Notes under the pieces: generated by a model
Seen by the model: only the letters and a program-made list of their open reading frames with translations
Database searches by the model: none
Told to the model about the DNA's origin: nothing
Made by a program: the position numbers and the translations under genes
Shown here: positions 22,301 to 33,578 of the stretch, one piece after another
Numbering within the stretch: position 1 is the stretch's first letter
Layout: each line of letters opens with the position of its first letter
Assembly: GCA_001455915.2 (NCBI GenBank)
Contig: LNDK02000024.1
Location: 1,736,001-1,800,000 of the forward strand
Source: Samsoniella hepiali
Taxonomy: Eukaryota; Ascomycota; Sordariomycetes; Hypocreales; Cordycipitaceae
DNA length: 64,000 nt
Reading direction: 5' to 3'

Positions 22301-23810
22301 AGACGCCTCCATTTCTTCAACGCGAAGTTTGTGGATCCGATCACGCATGGTAGGGCCCAGTCCCAACATCTTGATAGCCGGCAGTTGCTTGATGACTTCT
22401 GTAGTCCTTGCGACTCTAATCTCCATACTCTTATTCCATTTGGCCGCCGCAGGACCGACGACAAAACCCAGCAAATAAGAGCACAGGTTAGTGACCAGAA
22501 CAGGCAACAAGACCAAGAAACAAGAAGATCCAATGAGTCTTGACAAAAGAAACACGCCAAATCCAACTTCGAAAATGGTAAGAGGAATGTCGATAAGGCT
22601 GGTCAGGCCTGGGACGAGCTCATCCATGTCGGTGCTCATGTGCGTCAGCACTGCAGACCTTTTGGCGTTGCGCTCGCTGAGAAGATGCGTTTTTCCCATG
22701 AGTTTGGCAACAACACCGCCGCGAATCTTCGTGATGAAACGATTTGTTCGGTACATCACCGACGTTTTCGAACAAGTGAGGATGATATAGAGAAGAAGCG
22801 TGGCAGCTGGCATACCGCCCCTCTCTCCAGGAGAAACTAAATATCCCTCACCACGATCATCCAGTTCTGCTATCCGAGTGACTCGCTGAATGAGAAAAGG
22901 TTGAACAAAGCTAAGCACAGCATTGAGTAATCGAGGACACATGAGTAAAAGAAGGTCCCATCTCCAGGCCCAAAAGCACGCACGTAGTAGTCGAAATCGT
23001 GACAGGGAGATACTTTCGCGACCCCACTGCTCATCTAGCTGGTCATGCAACCGTTTGGAAGATAGTTCTGGGCCGAGCTTGTCTACTTCCTCACGTCGTA
23101 CAATCTCGCCGAAGCCGGTCATGAAGCTGGAGTTCAGAAGTAGCAAAAAGGTTCTGTAAATGAACCCACTTGCGGCCGCTTGGCTTGTCATCTCTCCAAG
23201 CTCTTTATCAATTATAAGAGACTTTTTCGATATTTCTTCGAGAATAATCAGGCACAGGCGCAAAAAGGCAGTGGCTACGGCGATGCCCCCGAGCGATTCC
23301 AGTCCAGATCGCAGAAAGAAAGAGCGGCTCTTCGCAATGTCGACCAAAAAGGTAGATAAGAGGTACAGCGAAAGGGTGGAGGAAGAGCGAATGGAGTGCT
23401 TATGGCCCACGTATACCATGGCGGCGACATTGATTGTAGCGACGAGTTCGACGGAGGTCGTGGGCATAGTAGTATTGGTCTGATTGCCGGGAGCATATTT
23501 GTGCAAGCCGACAGCAGCAGCTTGTAACGAGACAAGGGCAGCAGAGAGGGTCTGGTTGGTTCACGGAGCTGTCAGAGTTTTTGCCTTGAGGGTTGATGAG
23601 CTTTGGGTGGCTTACCAGCTTAATCAAGAGCAAAGGGCTTGTCCGAATGTAGATGGGCTCCAGCCGGTAACGATTGGCGAACACAAGGAAAAGAACGAGC
23701 CCAATGATCGAAGGGAAGATTCCCAGAAAGTCTTGTTCAAACTGCGGGGAGAGACCGAAGAGGTCAAGGAAGGCGCCCCAGGAGCGGTGGTCGGCGACAA
23801 GAGCGGACAT
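19391..23810 (-). CDS. Full-size ABC transporter, ABCC (multidrug-resistance-associated) type
   Basis: ATP-driven membrane exporter of about 1,451 residues. Exons are 23810-23616 and 23551-19391, with a 64-nt phase-0 intron. The order is an N-terminal TMD0 set of hydrophobic segments (about residues 1-180), TMD1, NBD1, TMD2, NBD2, as in ABCC proteins. NBD1 has Walker A GPTGCGKST (near 649), signature LSGGQRQR (near 736), and Walker B IIDDSFNSLD, with Asp in place of the catalytic Glu. NBD2 has Walker A GRTGSGKSS (near 1250), an altered signature YSNGEMQLF, and an intact Walker B LIDEATSNLD. One consensus and one degenerate ATP site is normal for fungal ABCC members. Localisation may be vacuole or plasma membrane and the substrate is unknown. 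It converges with the Zn2Cys6 regulator. Confidence 0.92.
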
Positions 23811-26464
23811 CTTGACTGTGCAACGGGTCGACCGTCTTCGTTTTCCCAGTGCAGCAGATCAGGCGTAAGTTGGGAATGTGAGCATACTGAGAACCAAGGA
23901 CGCTGCAAAGAACAAGTCGCGACGAGGAGAGAATGTGGAACGATGGAGAACTTGTCGGATGTTGGGAGACAGTAAATGAACAAGGAAAAGTGTGTGCAGA
24001 CGTGGTCAGCATTTGGCAGGGTGCCAGCGGCCCACACCAAGTGCCTAGGTTGCATTACTGAAGAAGCGTTACAGTCGCAGGAGAACTAATGATGGTGAGC
24101 TGATCACAGCTAGCGCCCTGCACGGGGAACGCCCCCGGGCGTGACACATTCGGGTAGATAGAACCAAACATGTAGGCCCTCGTCATAAATACAGCGCTCC
24201 AATGATCCATCTGTGATACACTCACTCGGTATCAGTACACTCTACAGGATACGACGGGGGACACAGCTTGGAAGGGATACTGCCAAATCGGGCCGGCCTG
24301 TAGCGCGAGCAGCGATAGTTGGTGGAGGGGATCAGATTCTCTTTTGGGGGCTCCATATGGATCCGAGATTGGAGACTGACTCTGCGCGAGATCTTTTTCG
24401 CCTGTCAGCTTCCCCGAGCGCAAAACTACCCAGAAGCAAAAGTTCCTCCAACAGTAAAATCGAGTGTCCTGATGCCCCGCCCTCTCCTCTCCTCTCCACT
24501 GTCGATGTCACTCCCCCGCTCTCGCGTTGCGGCGAGTATTGTTCTTGTCTCGGCTTGAATAAGCAGGCAGCTCATGGACAGCAAGTCCATGCCAACCAGC
24601 GAGAGCGGTTACGCGCCGGCTCCATAGCTGGCCACCCCCCCTGGCCTGTCCACACATGGATAGTGCAGATTATTGAACTACCGATAATGAACAAACCACC
24701 AACTCAAATCAGGCTGTAAATATCAGTACAATCACTATTTGGTGTGGGACAAGAACGACAATTACTCAGCCTCTCATGTGCGAGTAAAAAAACAGAGGTG
24801 GGTGGCGGCTCACCAGTCCACGTTGGGGACTCTTACAGCGGTCGCACTCAAAGACCCTCTACCACATTGATGCATCTAGTCCCGTTAACTGTCAGGAAGG
24901 TATCTTGCAGGCATTCTCTCCTGGAAATGAATGTGCTTAGCTTAAGCGCTGCATGGTAAGTACTGTAGCGCAGGTAGCTACCCGGGCCTATATACCCCCG
25001 GTTTCCATCTTGTTATACTATGATAACTTCATCTAGTAGCTTTGGGTAAATTTGCGGATAAATCTCGTAAATCGCTTGCTTCTTTCTGACAGTCATGGTG
25101 GTTGGCCGTGGTTTAGAGGCCCGCGTAACTTTCGATCCCAGCAGCTCCGATAGATGCAGTGACCACCGTGATCGGACTCAGGGCTTCTACGGGAAACTAT
25201 AGAAATGCCTCTAGTGATGCTGATATCCTCGGTGTACCGCACCAATAGCCCCAACACAAGACTTTGCCCCATCTTCCTCGTTGACATCATTCTTGCTCTC
25301 GTGGGTGGTATACAGAGCATAGGTTTTCCCGCTAGACCAGTAGTCAAACAAGTTGAGGGAATTTCTTCGCTCTTCTTTCAATGGCCGGTTAGCTTTGAGG
25401 TTCACGAAGGTTTATAATGCCAGAACTCTTCTGCCGTTCTTGGAATTAAAGGAGAGTACGATATCCATATATCCCGGACGAGTTGACGGATGCCTATAAC
25501 TAGAGAGTATTTCCGGTTCCGCACGTAGCTTGGATTCTCTACATGGCTGTTACCCGCGCAACTTGTTGTATTTTTGGTAGACGCTCGAGATATATACCAG
25601 ATTGAAGGTTTGATACACCAAAAGCCTAGCCTAGCGATCATTTCAACTGGAAAGAAGAAGAAGAAGAAAAAATGCAAAGCGACACTACTTAAGCTTTCCG
25701 GCCTCAAACAAGCTGAAATGGATGAGACAGACAGACTGGCATCATCTGCGAGGGTGTCATTTCAGCAGATTTACCCAAAGTATTTGGACTTAACGTCGAG
25801 GAAGATGCCGGCTGATCGCTACATGACTATTTTACCACTATTCTACATGAATCTACTGTTTAGTGCCGTGGCAGCTGCACTTTTTATTTTGCGTCTCCAT
25901 CTTGTCAGCTGCGTACAAACAGCCGCGGCAACGCACGGCGATAACTAACGGACCGTGATGACGACTTTCCCCTCGCCTACTATATCGATTAATCTGAGCT
26001 ATTTTCCCATGCAACGCTAAAGCCTAAATAGTAGCATGTAAACCAAAGTTCTACCTACAATGGCACTGCAATAGCAAGATTTTAGTGGGGTGAAAACGTA
26101 GTTCGGGCTAGAGGCTGTCAACGCCCAACGGGTCTGTCCGGTCCGGCGCCTCTTTCATCATCGAGATTGCTCGGTTCCTCGGGGTGATTGAACGTTTATC
26201 CCTCAACCATCAGCTTTTGCATCGCTTCTCCCTTTCCATATCCATCATCCAGGTACGTCCGCCCGTCCGCCCTGCTTCAATTTTTTTTTCTTGCCTCGCC
26301 AACGCCTTTCAAGCGCCATCTCAGCTAACACTCGTCACTCTTGCAATCTAGATTGACGCCCTTCAGCTTCCCTTTTTTTACCCCGCCATAGTTGCATACC
26401 TACCCCTCCATCAACAACAAAACAATACCATCCGCGTTGTTTTCCTGCGATACGCCCGCCCAAG
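23811..26464. other. 2.65-kb intergenic region between ABC transporter and HAD hydrolase
   Basis: The left end is the ABC transporter promoter, with a CGG-N5-CCG pair at 23824-23834. The right end is the CT-rich leader of the HAD hydrolase. Between them, open frames such as 24213-24719 (+) and 25574-25948 (+) lack domains, Kozak context and fungal codon bias. I see nothing supportable as a gene. Confidence 0.5.
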
Positions 26465-27263
26465 ATGCCTGAAGTAACTATCCTTGCCTCATTCCACTGC
26501 TATCCCAACTAACACTTGCTGTCACCACACCTAGATCAACACCCTCCTCTTCGACTGCGACAACACCCTCGTCCTCTCCGAGGAGCTCGCCTTTGAGGCC
26601 TGCGCCGACCTCATCAACCAGATCAACGAGGAGCGCGGCGTCGACCTGCGCTTCAACGGCGAGACGCTCATCAAGGAGTTTGTCGGCCAAAACTTCCGCG
26701 GCATGCTCACCTCCCTGCAGGAGCGCCACGGCATCCAAATCTCCGACGCCGACATGGAAAAGTACGTCACCAAGGAGGAAGACGCCGTCATTGCCAAGCT
26801 GCGCGCCGCCCTCCGCCCCTGCCCGGGCGTCGACGCGCAGCTCGAGACGCTCGCCGCCTCCAACAAGTACCTCATGGCCGTCGTCTCGTCGTCGGCGCTG
26901 CGCCGCGTCAAGGCCTCCATCGAAAAGGTCGGCCAGGACAAGTACTTTCCGGGTGACGTCGTCTTCTCGGCCGCCACGTCGCTGCCCAAGCCCACCAGCA
27001 AGCCCGACCCGGCCATCTACCTGCACGCCCTCGAGACGCTCGGCCGCACCGCCGCGCAGAGCGTCGCCATCGAGGACAGCAAGAGCGGCACCCTCAGCGG
27101 CACCCGCGCCGGCATCAAGGTCATTGGCTACGTCGGCCCGTACGAGGACGCGCGCAAGCCCGAGATGGAAAAGATCCTGACCGACGCCGGCGCCGTCGTC
27201 ATCATGCGCGACTGGTCCGAGTTCCCCGCCGCCCTGGAGAAGATTTCCAGCGGCGCTGTCTGA
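26465..27263 (+). CDS. HAD-superfamily hydrolase (subfamily IA, phosphatase-like)
   Basis: Predicted soluble phosphomonoesterase or related HAD enzyme of 245 residues. Exon 1 is only 9 nt (26465-26473, encoding Met-Pro-Glu); a 61-nt intron with an ACTAAC branch follows; exon 2 is 26535-27263. Motif I is FDCDNTL (nucleophile Asp10, acid/base Asp12). Motif II is VVSSSAL near residue 120. Motif III Lys lies in LPKPTSKPDPAIY (near 154), and motif IV is AIEDSKSG (near 182). All catalytic positions are kept. A helical cap sits between motifs I and II, as in beta-phosphoglucomutase and glycerol-phosphatase relatives. The substrate is not deducible. It converges with RIT1, the two stops being 193 bp apart. 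Confidence 0.85.
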
Positions 27264-27456
27264 AGCGTCCGCGGTGGCAGATGCAGAATACATTATAGAA
27301 TACGAGCAGGCATTATGACAACCAGATAATTTGATTGAAAATTTCGTTAGTGAGGAGCAACTCCTCCGTATATTCATAAATTCCTTGACTAAAACTAGAC
27401 ATTGTCCCACAAAGTCGCCCAATATCATGTACAAGATCCACGACTGACGGGAACAA

Positions 27457-28995
27457 CTAATTCCTCCAGTCCATCAGGAAGCTATTCACACTCTGCAACG
27501 TCGCCCGGCTCGGGTTCGCCGCCGGAAACGCCGTCATGAATCCACCCAACCTGCTCTTAACCAGCGTCTTTGTGAAATTCACCGGCGCGCCGCCCTCCTC
27601 CCGCAGCGCCCCCTCGTCGTCCAAGAGGACGCACGACAGCGCCAGCGCCGCCCCTACCGAAAAGTCCCTGCCCGAGTCGCACGACACGACGATGCTTTTC
27701 TTCTCTCCTTCTGCTTCTGCAGCGCTCATGTAGTGACGCGCAAATGCGCAAATGTCGGGCAGTGCGAGGCGCAGATGGCGGCTGCCGGCTTTGCTACTGC
27801 CGAGCCCGACCTGCAGCAAACGTGGCCCTTTACGCCACGACACCTTGGGTGAGGTCGACGGGAGTAGCTGTATGTGGCACTCGCTCTTTTGCTCTCCAGC
27901 AGGGACGATCGCGGCCGACGTCGGACACACGCATATGCCCGGTGCCAGTTGTACATGTGGTTCAGCACCCGTCCTCGCACGCCTCGCCTGGTCCTCCTCC
28001 ACCAACTGCTTGATCAGCTCTGGCAGCTCGGCCTCAGCCGCCTCGAGCAGCACATCCACGTTATCCCAAAACACCGGCGGCGTGAGCCCGTGTGCCCAGT
28101 TCTCTGTGTCGTCGCCCGCGCCTTGGATATACCCGCCTTCCTCCATTTCGCTGCCCACGACGCGGCGGCTTGCCGTACAGCAAATCACCGGCCTATAGTC
28201 CTCAAATATACTACTGCTTACTTTCCCGTCGTCGTCGACGTCGGGAAGTACAGAGTCTGGCGTGATCCAGAGCGGCCGGAGCGGCTTGCTGAGGGTGCGC
28301 GGGAACAGCGCCCCCAGCGCGAGCGCCTCCAGCGAGGCGACAAAGCCCGGCAGCAGCGCCATGACCTGCGCGTGCGTTGTGGGCGGCAGCGACGGCGGCA
28401 GGAACAGCTCCTGCGAGAGCGGGTGCGCCGGGAGCAGCACGCGGTTGAGCACGGCGCACCACACGGGGATGGTGGTGGACAGCGCGTCGGGCATGCGCTT
28501 CCCGCGCCGCGTGGAGTCGACAATAATGACGCTGCTTTCGGCGTTAGGAACTGATTTTCAAACTTTCTCGTACTCTACGTGGCACACTCACCCGTCGTGC
28601 TTCTCTGCCAGCTCGACAAGGTGGAGGTTCAGTCTTCTCGTGCTAAACTTCCACGCCCGCTCGTGGCCGTCGGTGCTCTTGAAGTAGGCGCTGCCGCCCT
28701 TGGTCGCCGGCGGCACGTACCAGCTCCCGCAGCGCTCATTCGCGACCAGAGCTCGTGCCGACGCTCGGCCGTCGGCCGCCGGGACCCCGCCAAAGGCGGC
28801 GGCCGCGCGCGCGACAAAGGCGGCGTCCGACTGGATCGAGCGCAGCCGGTTGTGTATGGTGAGCGTGGTGCGCTTCAGCCCGGACATGAGCGCCGACATG
28901 GACATTTGCTGGTCGTTGGAGAAGAGGATATCGGAATGGTGAATACCTGCCGTGCGCGCCGCCGCGGCCTCTGGGTCCGAGTCCTGCGACATCAT
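27457..28995 (-). CDS. RIT1: Initiator tRNA 2'-O-ribosyl phosphate transferase (Rit1)
   Basis: Adds a 2'-O-ribosyl phosphate to position 64 of initiator tRNA-Met, keeping it out of elongation. The product is 492 residues (yeast Rit1 is of similar size). Exons are 28995-28592 and 28531-27457, with a 61-nt intron. Family features are RLRSIQSDAAFV, then NERCGSWYVPP, SAYFKSTDGH, FSTRRLNLHLVE and, across the splice, CVIVDSTRRGKRMPDALSTT followed by IPVWCAVLNR. The C-terminal region has a phosphatase-like loop SCDSGRDFSVGAALALSCVL near residues 418-436, as known for the family. Two adjacent ATG codons start the gene (28995 and 28992). Confidence 0.93.
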
Positions 28996-29390
28996 GTCGA
29001 CGGGGGAAGACAGGGCCCCGAATAACTACGGCAGTGCAAAGGTTTCTAACGCCGTTGGCCTTATTTCGATATGTCCAAAAAGAACAGGTGAAATACTCAT
29101 GCAAAAAATGCAAGTCTTTCGCTTCTAAAAAAATGTGCAAGTTCTTGTCTGACAGAATAATGAGAGACAAGTGGTGTGAAAAAATGTCGTCGAGTTTGAC
29201 ACCCCAAGTCTGCCCCACCTCGTGGTGAACCCAAGCCTTGCACCCGAACTTTGATTCAGAGGCTGAGATTCTCATGCAACTTAAAATTATTACTTTTCAT
29301 ATTTTACTGAAATATGCTGTTCATTCAGCCTCAGTCTTAGGGGCGCAATTTGTAGAATCCAACACGTCAACTTCCTCCATTAGAGGTGTC
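28996..29390. other. Spacer upstream of RIT1 and downstream of the oxidoreductase gene
   Basis: This 395-bp AT-rich spacer should contain the RIT1 promoter and the oxidoreductase 3' UTR. No gene or repeat is seen. Confidence 0.5.
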
Positions 29391-30700
29391 TTAGACCAGC
29401 TTCCATACACCATTCTCAATCACGATGCCAATCTCGCGGCCCTCGTCAATGCTCCTGCGGCCAGCGTGCAGAATCGCCGTCGTGGCAATCGTGTTGCGCA
29501 GCGTCGGCAGGCCCTTGGCGTCGAGGTCCGCGGGCTTCAGGCGGCCCTCATTCACCGCGCGGCAGCCGTCGACAAACTTTTCAATGGAAATGTAGCCGTA
29601 GCCTGTCTGGCCGTTAAAGTTGCCGTCCTCGTCGGGCGCGTAGCGCATGTAAAAGGGGTTGAACCACTGCAGCTGGCCGGCCTTGTCGTCGGCGACGTCG
29701 TAGCCGCGATGGGCCTGGTCGACGCGGATCTCGCCCTCGGCGGCCAGGTAGTGAAAGTACTGGTTGGTGTGGACGCCGGCGCGCTCGGGGGCCGTCCAGG
29801 AGGACGTGTAGACGCCGACGGCGCGCTTGCTGGGGTCGTCTTTTTTCGCCCACGTCACGAGCACCGAGATGGTGTCCTCGGTCTCGTCGACGCAGCCGCG
29901 GGCGACGGCGACGCCCTTGGAGGACGAGGCTGACACCTTGACGGGCACGTAGCGGTCCTGGACCATGGAGTCGCAAATGTCGACGTGATGGCTGTTGAGG
30001 TAGTAGGAAATGTCCGACTCGCGGCCGGCCCACGACTTGAAGGTGTCGAGCTGGTACTTGGGCTGCGACATGTACGAGTACCAGTAGTTGAAGTCGCCGA
30101 GGTTCTTGGCCTTGAATCGCGCGTCCGAGTAGGCCGGGTCAAAGCGCTTGTGGTGCTCGATGAAGACGTAGACGCCCTTTTCCTCGGCGCGCTGGATGAG
30201 CTCCTGGTGGTGCTCGAGCAGCTTGACGGCGGGCTTGGTGATGAGCACGTGGATGCCGCGCTCGATGGCGTACAGGGCAATGGGGAAGTGCGTCGGGTCC
30301 GGGGTGAAGATGGTGATGGCGTCGCCGGGCTTGAGGCCGTCGATGGCGGCCTTGTAGGCGTCGGGGTCCTTTTGGTCGTTGGCGGGGAAAGAGTCGAACG
30401 AGGTGTCGAGGCCGTTGTAGACTTGAGTAATGTTCTTTTCTAGGTGCTCTCCTGGAAACAATTAGAACGAGGACATAGATTTGCGGGGGAGCTTGAGGGG
30501 AAGACTGTACGAATGGCCGGGAATTTGGTGCCGTTGACACCGACCATGCCGAGCTTCTCAACCTTGCCGCGGCGGCGTAAGTCAAAGAGGGTGAGGCCGA
30601 CGACACCGACCTTCTTGTCCGATGCGGAGCCACCGGTACCAACGAAGCCAGTGGTGTACTCGCCGGTACCAATCATCAAGACGTTGATAGGAGCTGCCAT
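29391..30700 (-). CDS. Gfo/Idh/MocA-family NAD(P)-dependent oxidoreductase
   Basis: Predicted soluble sugar or sugar-acid dehydrogenase of 416 residues. Exons are 30700-30511 and 30451-29391, with a 59-nt intron (GTACAG ... CCAG, TTCTAAT branch). The N-terminal Rossmann segment reads INVLMIGTGEYTTGFVGTGG. The next conserved parts are TPDPTHFPIALYAIERGIHV and LITKPAVK, corresponding to the EKP lysine motif of the family with Thr in place of Glu. Residues beyond about 160 form the substrate domain (EHHKRFDPAYSDAR, then LNSHHVDICD with a His pair suited to catalysis). It is divergent from a DapA-family aldolase, with 1.23 kb between the ATGs. That placement suggests a shared role in sugar-acid breakdown, which remains an inference. 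Confidence 0.85.
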
Positions 30701-31930
30701 CTTGTCGAATGCAGTGCGGGGAAAGACGCTGTCAATTTGGGGTATCTCAGGGCGCGTATTCACAGGGTATAGATTTCTCGCGACGCAGATGAGAAAATGG
30801 GAATACAAAAGACAAAAAGATTGAGGAAGAATAAAGTGTGCTCGGCAGCGCAAGCTGGGGTTTTGAGCAAACGTAGGATGGTCGAGCTTCAAACGGCTAT
30901 TGTCTTGGAGCTCTGGCGATCGCTGGTGGCAATTGGAGGGATAATATTCTCCGGCCCACTGTGATGTGATGAGCTGGGGCTGCGACGGTCGGCGGGCGTT
31001 AGAGATGGTGAAAGTCGGCGAGAATTGCCGGTTGAGGATTGTCCTTTTTATTCTGTCCAGCAGTGATAATGTGCGCAGGCAGAGTATTGTGCGGCGAGAA
31101 GCTACGTCTCGAAGGTTACCAGGACATCAGGTTGCTGGCCTGTTTCGTTGCCCCTCCCCCGCCAACAACCCCGCACTAAAAGGTGATGATGCCCAGCAAC
31201 ACTGCGTGAACTGAAAGAGGCCACGCAAATGCAAGATTTGACCGTAATTGATCATCGGAGCTTGAGAAGGTTGAAGTTTATTTGACGCAAAGGCTCTGCG
31301 AATTGTGCTTGTCGTAGAGTCATAGCCGTCTCTCAGTCAATCACGACTGCATCATGGCCTGCAACACATCACACAGGTGGCCAATAAATTGCTAGAAAGA
31401 TGCCTTCGAAAAACCCTCAATCTGGCAGGCGACGAGGGGATTTCTTGCAGTGCCAACTTCTACGGTCACTGTCGGTTTCAATTGTCCGACGGCTCCAGGC
31501 TGCCAGGCCCGTTTATGCGCGGGGGTCAGACACCTATTACTGGTGGAAGAATCACTGGAATGGCAAGTAAAGACAACAGTATGTTGGCACCGTTGCGCAG
31601 GTTTCGTAGCCAAAAAGCCCGTCAAGAACATGAATTGATTCATTTTTTACAGATCAACTCACCAGAACTACTCAATATTCCATTCACCTCATCTCCTCAT
31701 CGTTTGTGCCTCACCACCACAGAAATTTCCCGACGGGTCCCGCCAAGCTCGAATCACCGGGACCGGGACCGGCCCCACCACCGGCCGCCAGACCCCAGAC
31801 CAGGCCTGATATATACAGAGCGACCCCATTACATGAACCCCATCTTCCTTTTCTACTTGCATAGTTCACTGTCCTCTATAGTTTCTATTTCACCTTCATT
31901 CGCTCCCTGGCCCGTCACACACCTCACACC
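30701..31930. promoter_or_regulatory. Divergent promoter between oxidoreductase and DapA-family aldolase
   Basis: 1.23 kb without a credible gene separates two divergent metabolic genes. A TATATA at 31810-31815 lies 116 nt before the aldolase ATG, in a good position for a TATA box. GGGACCGGGACCGG near 31758 is a short direct repeat. Confidence 0.5.
31810..31815 (+). promoter_or_regulatory. TATA box of the DapA-family aldolase gene
   Basis: TATATA lies at 31810-31815, 121 nt before the ATG (from its first base), followed by a pyrimidine-rich leader with CACACC near the start codon. Confidence 0.5.
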
Positions 31931-32884
31931 ATGGCCGCCGTCCGTCGTCCGTTGCCGTGTGGCATCTACGCCCCGACCATGACCTTCTTCGACCCCGAGA
32001 CCGAGGACCTCGATATCCCCACCATTAAGAAGCACGCCCAGCGCCTTGTCCGAGACGGTCTCGTCGGCCTTGTTGTCATGGGCTCCAACGGCGAGGCCGT
32101 CCACTGCACGCGCGAGGAGAAGCTCGCCGTCACCAAGGCGACCCGCGAGGCCCTCGACGACGCCGGCTTCGCTTCCACCCCACTCATCCTAGGTGCCACT
32201 GAAGGCTCCGTCCGCGGCACCATTGAGCTCTGCAAGCTGGCCGCCGCGCAGGGCGCCGACTACGCCCTTATCCTCCCGCCGTCGTACTACCGCGCGCAGA
32301 CGGACGAGGACGTCATCTTCAACTACTTTTCCGCCGTCGCTGACGCCTCCCCCCTCCCCATCATCCTGTACAACTACCCCGGCGCCGTGTCCGGCATCGA
32401 CATGGACAGCGACCTCCTCATCCGCCTGGCGCAGCACCCCAACATTGTCGGCACCAAGTTCACCTGTGGCAACACGGGCAAGCTGACGCGCGTGGCGCTC
32501 GCGACCCGCGCCCGGACGCCGGCCTCCGAGGGCTCCGGGTACATGGCGTTTGGCGGCATGTGCGACTTTGCCACACAGACGCTGCAGAGCGGCGGTAGCG
32601 GTATTATTGCCGGCGGCGCCAACGTCATGCCCAAGGTCTGCGCCCGCGTCTGGAATTTGTACGCCGAGGGGAAGCGGGACGAGGCCGAGGCGCTGCAAAA
32701 GATCCTTAGCAAAGGCGACTGGCCGCTCACCAAGGCGGCTATTGCTGGTACCAAGCAGGCCATCCAGAGTTATTTTGGCTACGGCGGGTACCCCAGACAG
32801 CCGTTGAAGCGCCTCGACGAGACTCGGGTGAAGGCAATTGAGGACGGTACACGCGAGGTGATGGAGGTAGAAAAGAGCCTGTAA
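31931..32884 (+). CDS. DapA/HpaI-type class I aldolase (dihydrodipicolinate synthase family)
   Basis: Schiff-base aldolase of 317 residues in one exon. Fungal members include 2-keto-3-deoxy sugar-acid aldolases and 4-hydroxy-2-oxoglutarate aldolase-like proteins, and sequence alone does not choose among them. Key features are GIYAPTMTFFDPE, the substrate-carboxylate loop VVMGSNGEAVH, the catalytic Tyr in LYNYPGAVSG (near residue 147) and the Schiff-base Lys in IVGTKFTCGN (near 176). The C-terminal part has the GGANVMPK turn. All residues needed for aldolase activity appear present. It is divergent from a Gfo/Idh/MocA oxidoreductase. An AATAAA lies about 70 nt after the stop. True dihydrodipicolinate synthesis is unlikely because fungi make lysine by the aminoadipate route. 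Confidence 0.9.
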   Translation: MAAVRRPLPCGIYAPTMTFFDPETEDLDIPTIKKHAQRLVRDGLVGLVVMGSNGEAVHCTREEKLAVTKATREALDDAGFASTPLILGATEGSVRGTIELCKLAAAQGADYALILPPSYYRAQTDEDVIFNYFSAVADASPLPIILYNYPGAVSGIDMDSDLLIRLAQHPNIVGTKFTCGNTGKLTRVALATRARTPASEGSGYMAFGGMCDFATQTLQSGGSGIIAGGANVMPKVCARVWNLYAEGKRDEAEALQKILSKGDWPLTKAAIAGTKQAIQSYFGYGGYPRQPLKRLDETRVKAIEDGTREVMEVEKSL

Positions 32885-33578
32885 TCTTCCGATCTGCAAC
32901 CCTTTGATGTTGGTGTTAGATTCCTAATCGCCGGTTACCCAAAAATATACATAGAATAAACAGCTTCTTTCAACAGATCGTGGGGTGATCGCTCATAACA
33001 CTTTATACTCTACGCAAGCCACTTGTCTTGCACGGACTCTGAATTGGGCCATCCATCACGCCGCTGTGTTTGCCCTTCGCGGCTCATTCAGTTCTCGTAG
33101 CTCTGAATACTCCTCGCCCGGATGAAACTTATATCCCGGTCCTCCAGATGCTCCGTCAACTGCTAGCCGTCCCCCCAACATTTGCTAGGAAGGCATGCGA
33201 AACAGAAACGGTCGCTGCAAAGACAACACTTGGAGCCGAACATGGGCTGCAAGCGGAGACGCCACCCCAGAAGATAACTCCACTGGATCAAAATGTTCTC
33301 TCATTTATTTTCGTCCTAGTAAAACTAGCTCTTTTCGAGAAAGCACGTTGATGGAGTAATGAAATTCGTAAAATGCTACAGGGTAGGCGATGATCTTGAG
33401 AAGCCGTGTGGGTGGGTGGAGCTTATCGATAGGCGCAGATCCAGAAAAAAATCAGAGACCATCCTGCTGCAAACCACCCGTCCGCAGCTTTTTCGACCAG
33501 AAGCACCAGCAGTCGACATTTTCGCTGCCGACTGTCCAACAATCCCTCCACGGATTCTCAACAGACAAAAAATTCAAA
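32885..33578. other. Intergenic region before NOP16
   Basis: This 694-bp stretch holds the aldolase 3' UTR with AATAAA near 32955 and the NOP16 promoter. No gene or repeat is recognised. Confidence 0.5.

Noticed and set aside
13682..23810. A secondary-metabolite gene cluster around the Zn2Cys6 regulator and ABC transporter
   Set aside because: No polyketide synthase, peptide synthetase, terpene synthase or other core enzyme is present.
26478..27434. A 318-codon minus-strand frame over the HAD hydrolase gene
   Set aside because: It mirrors the plus-strand gene, whose catalytic motifs are all intact.
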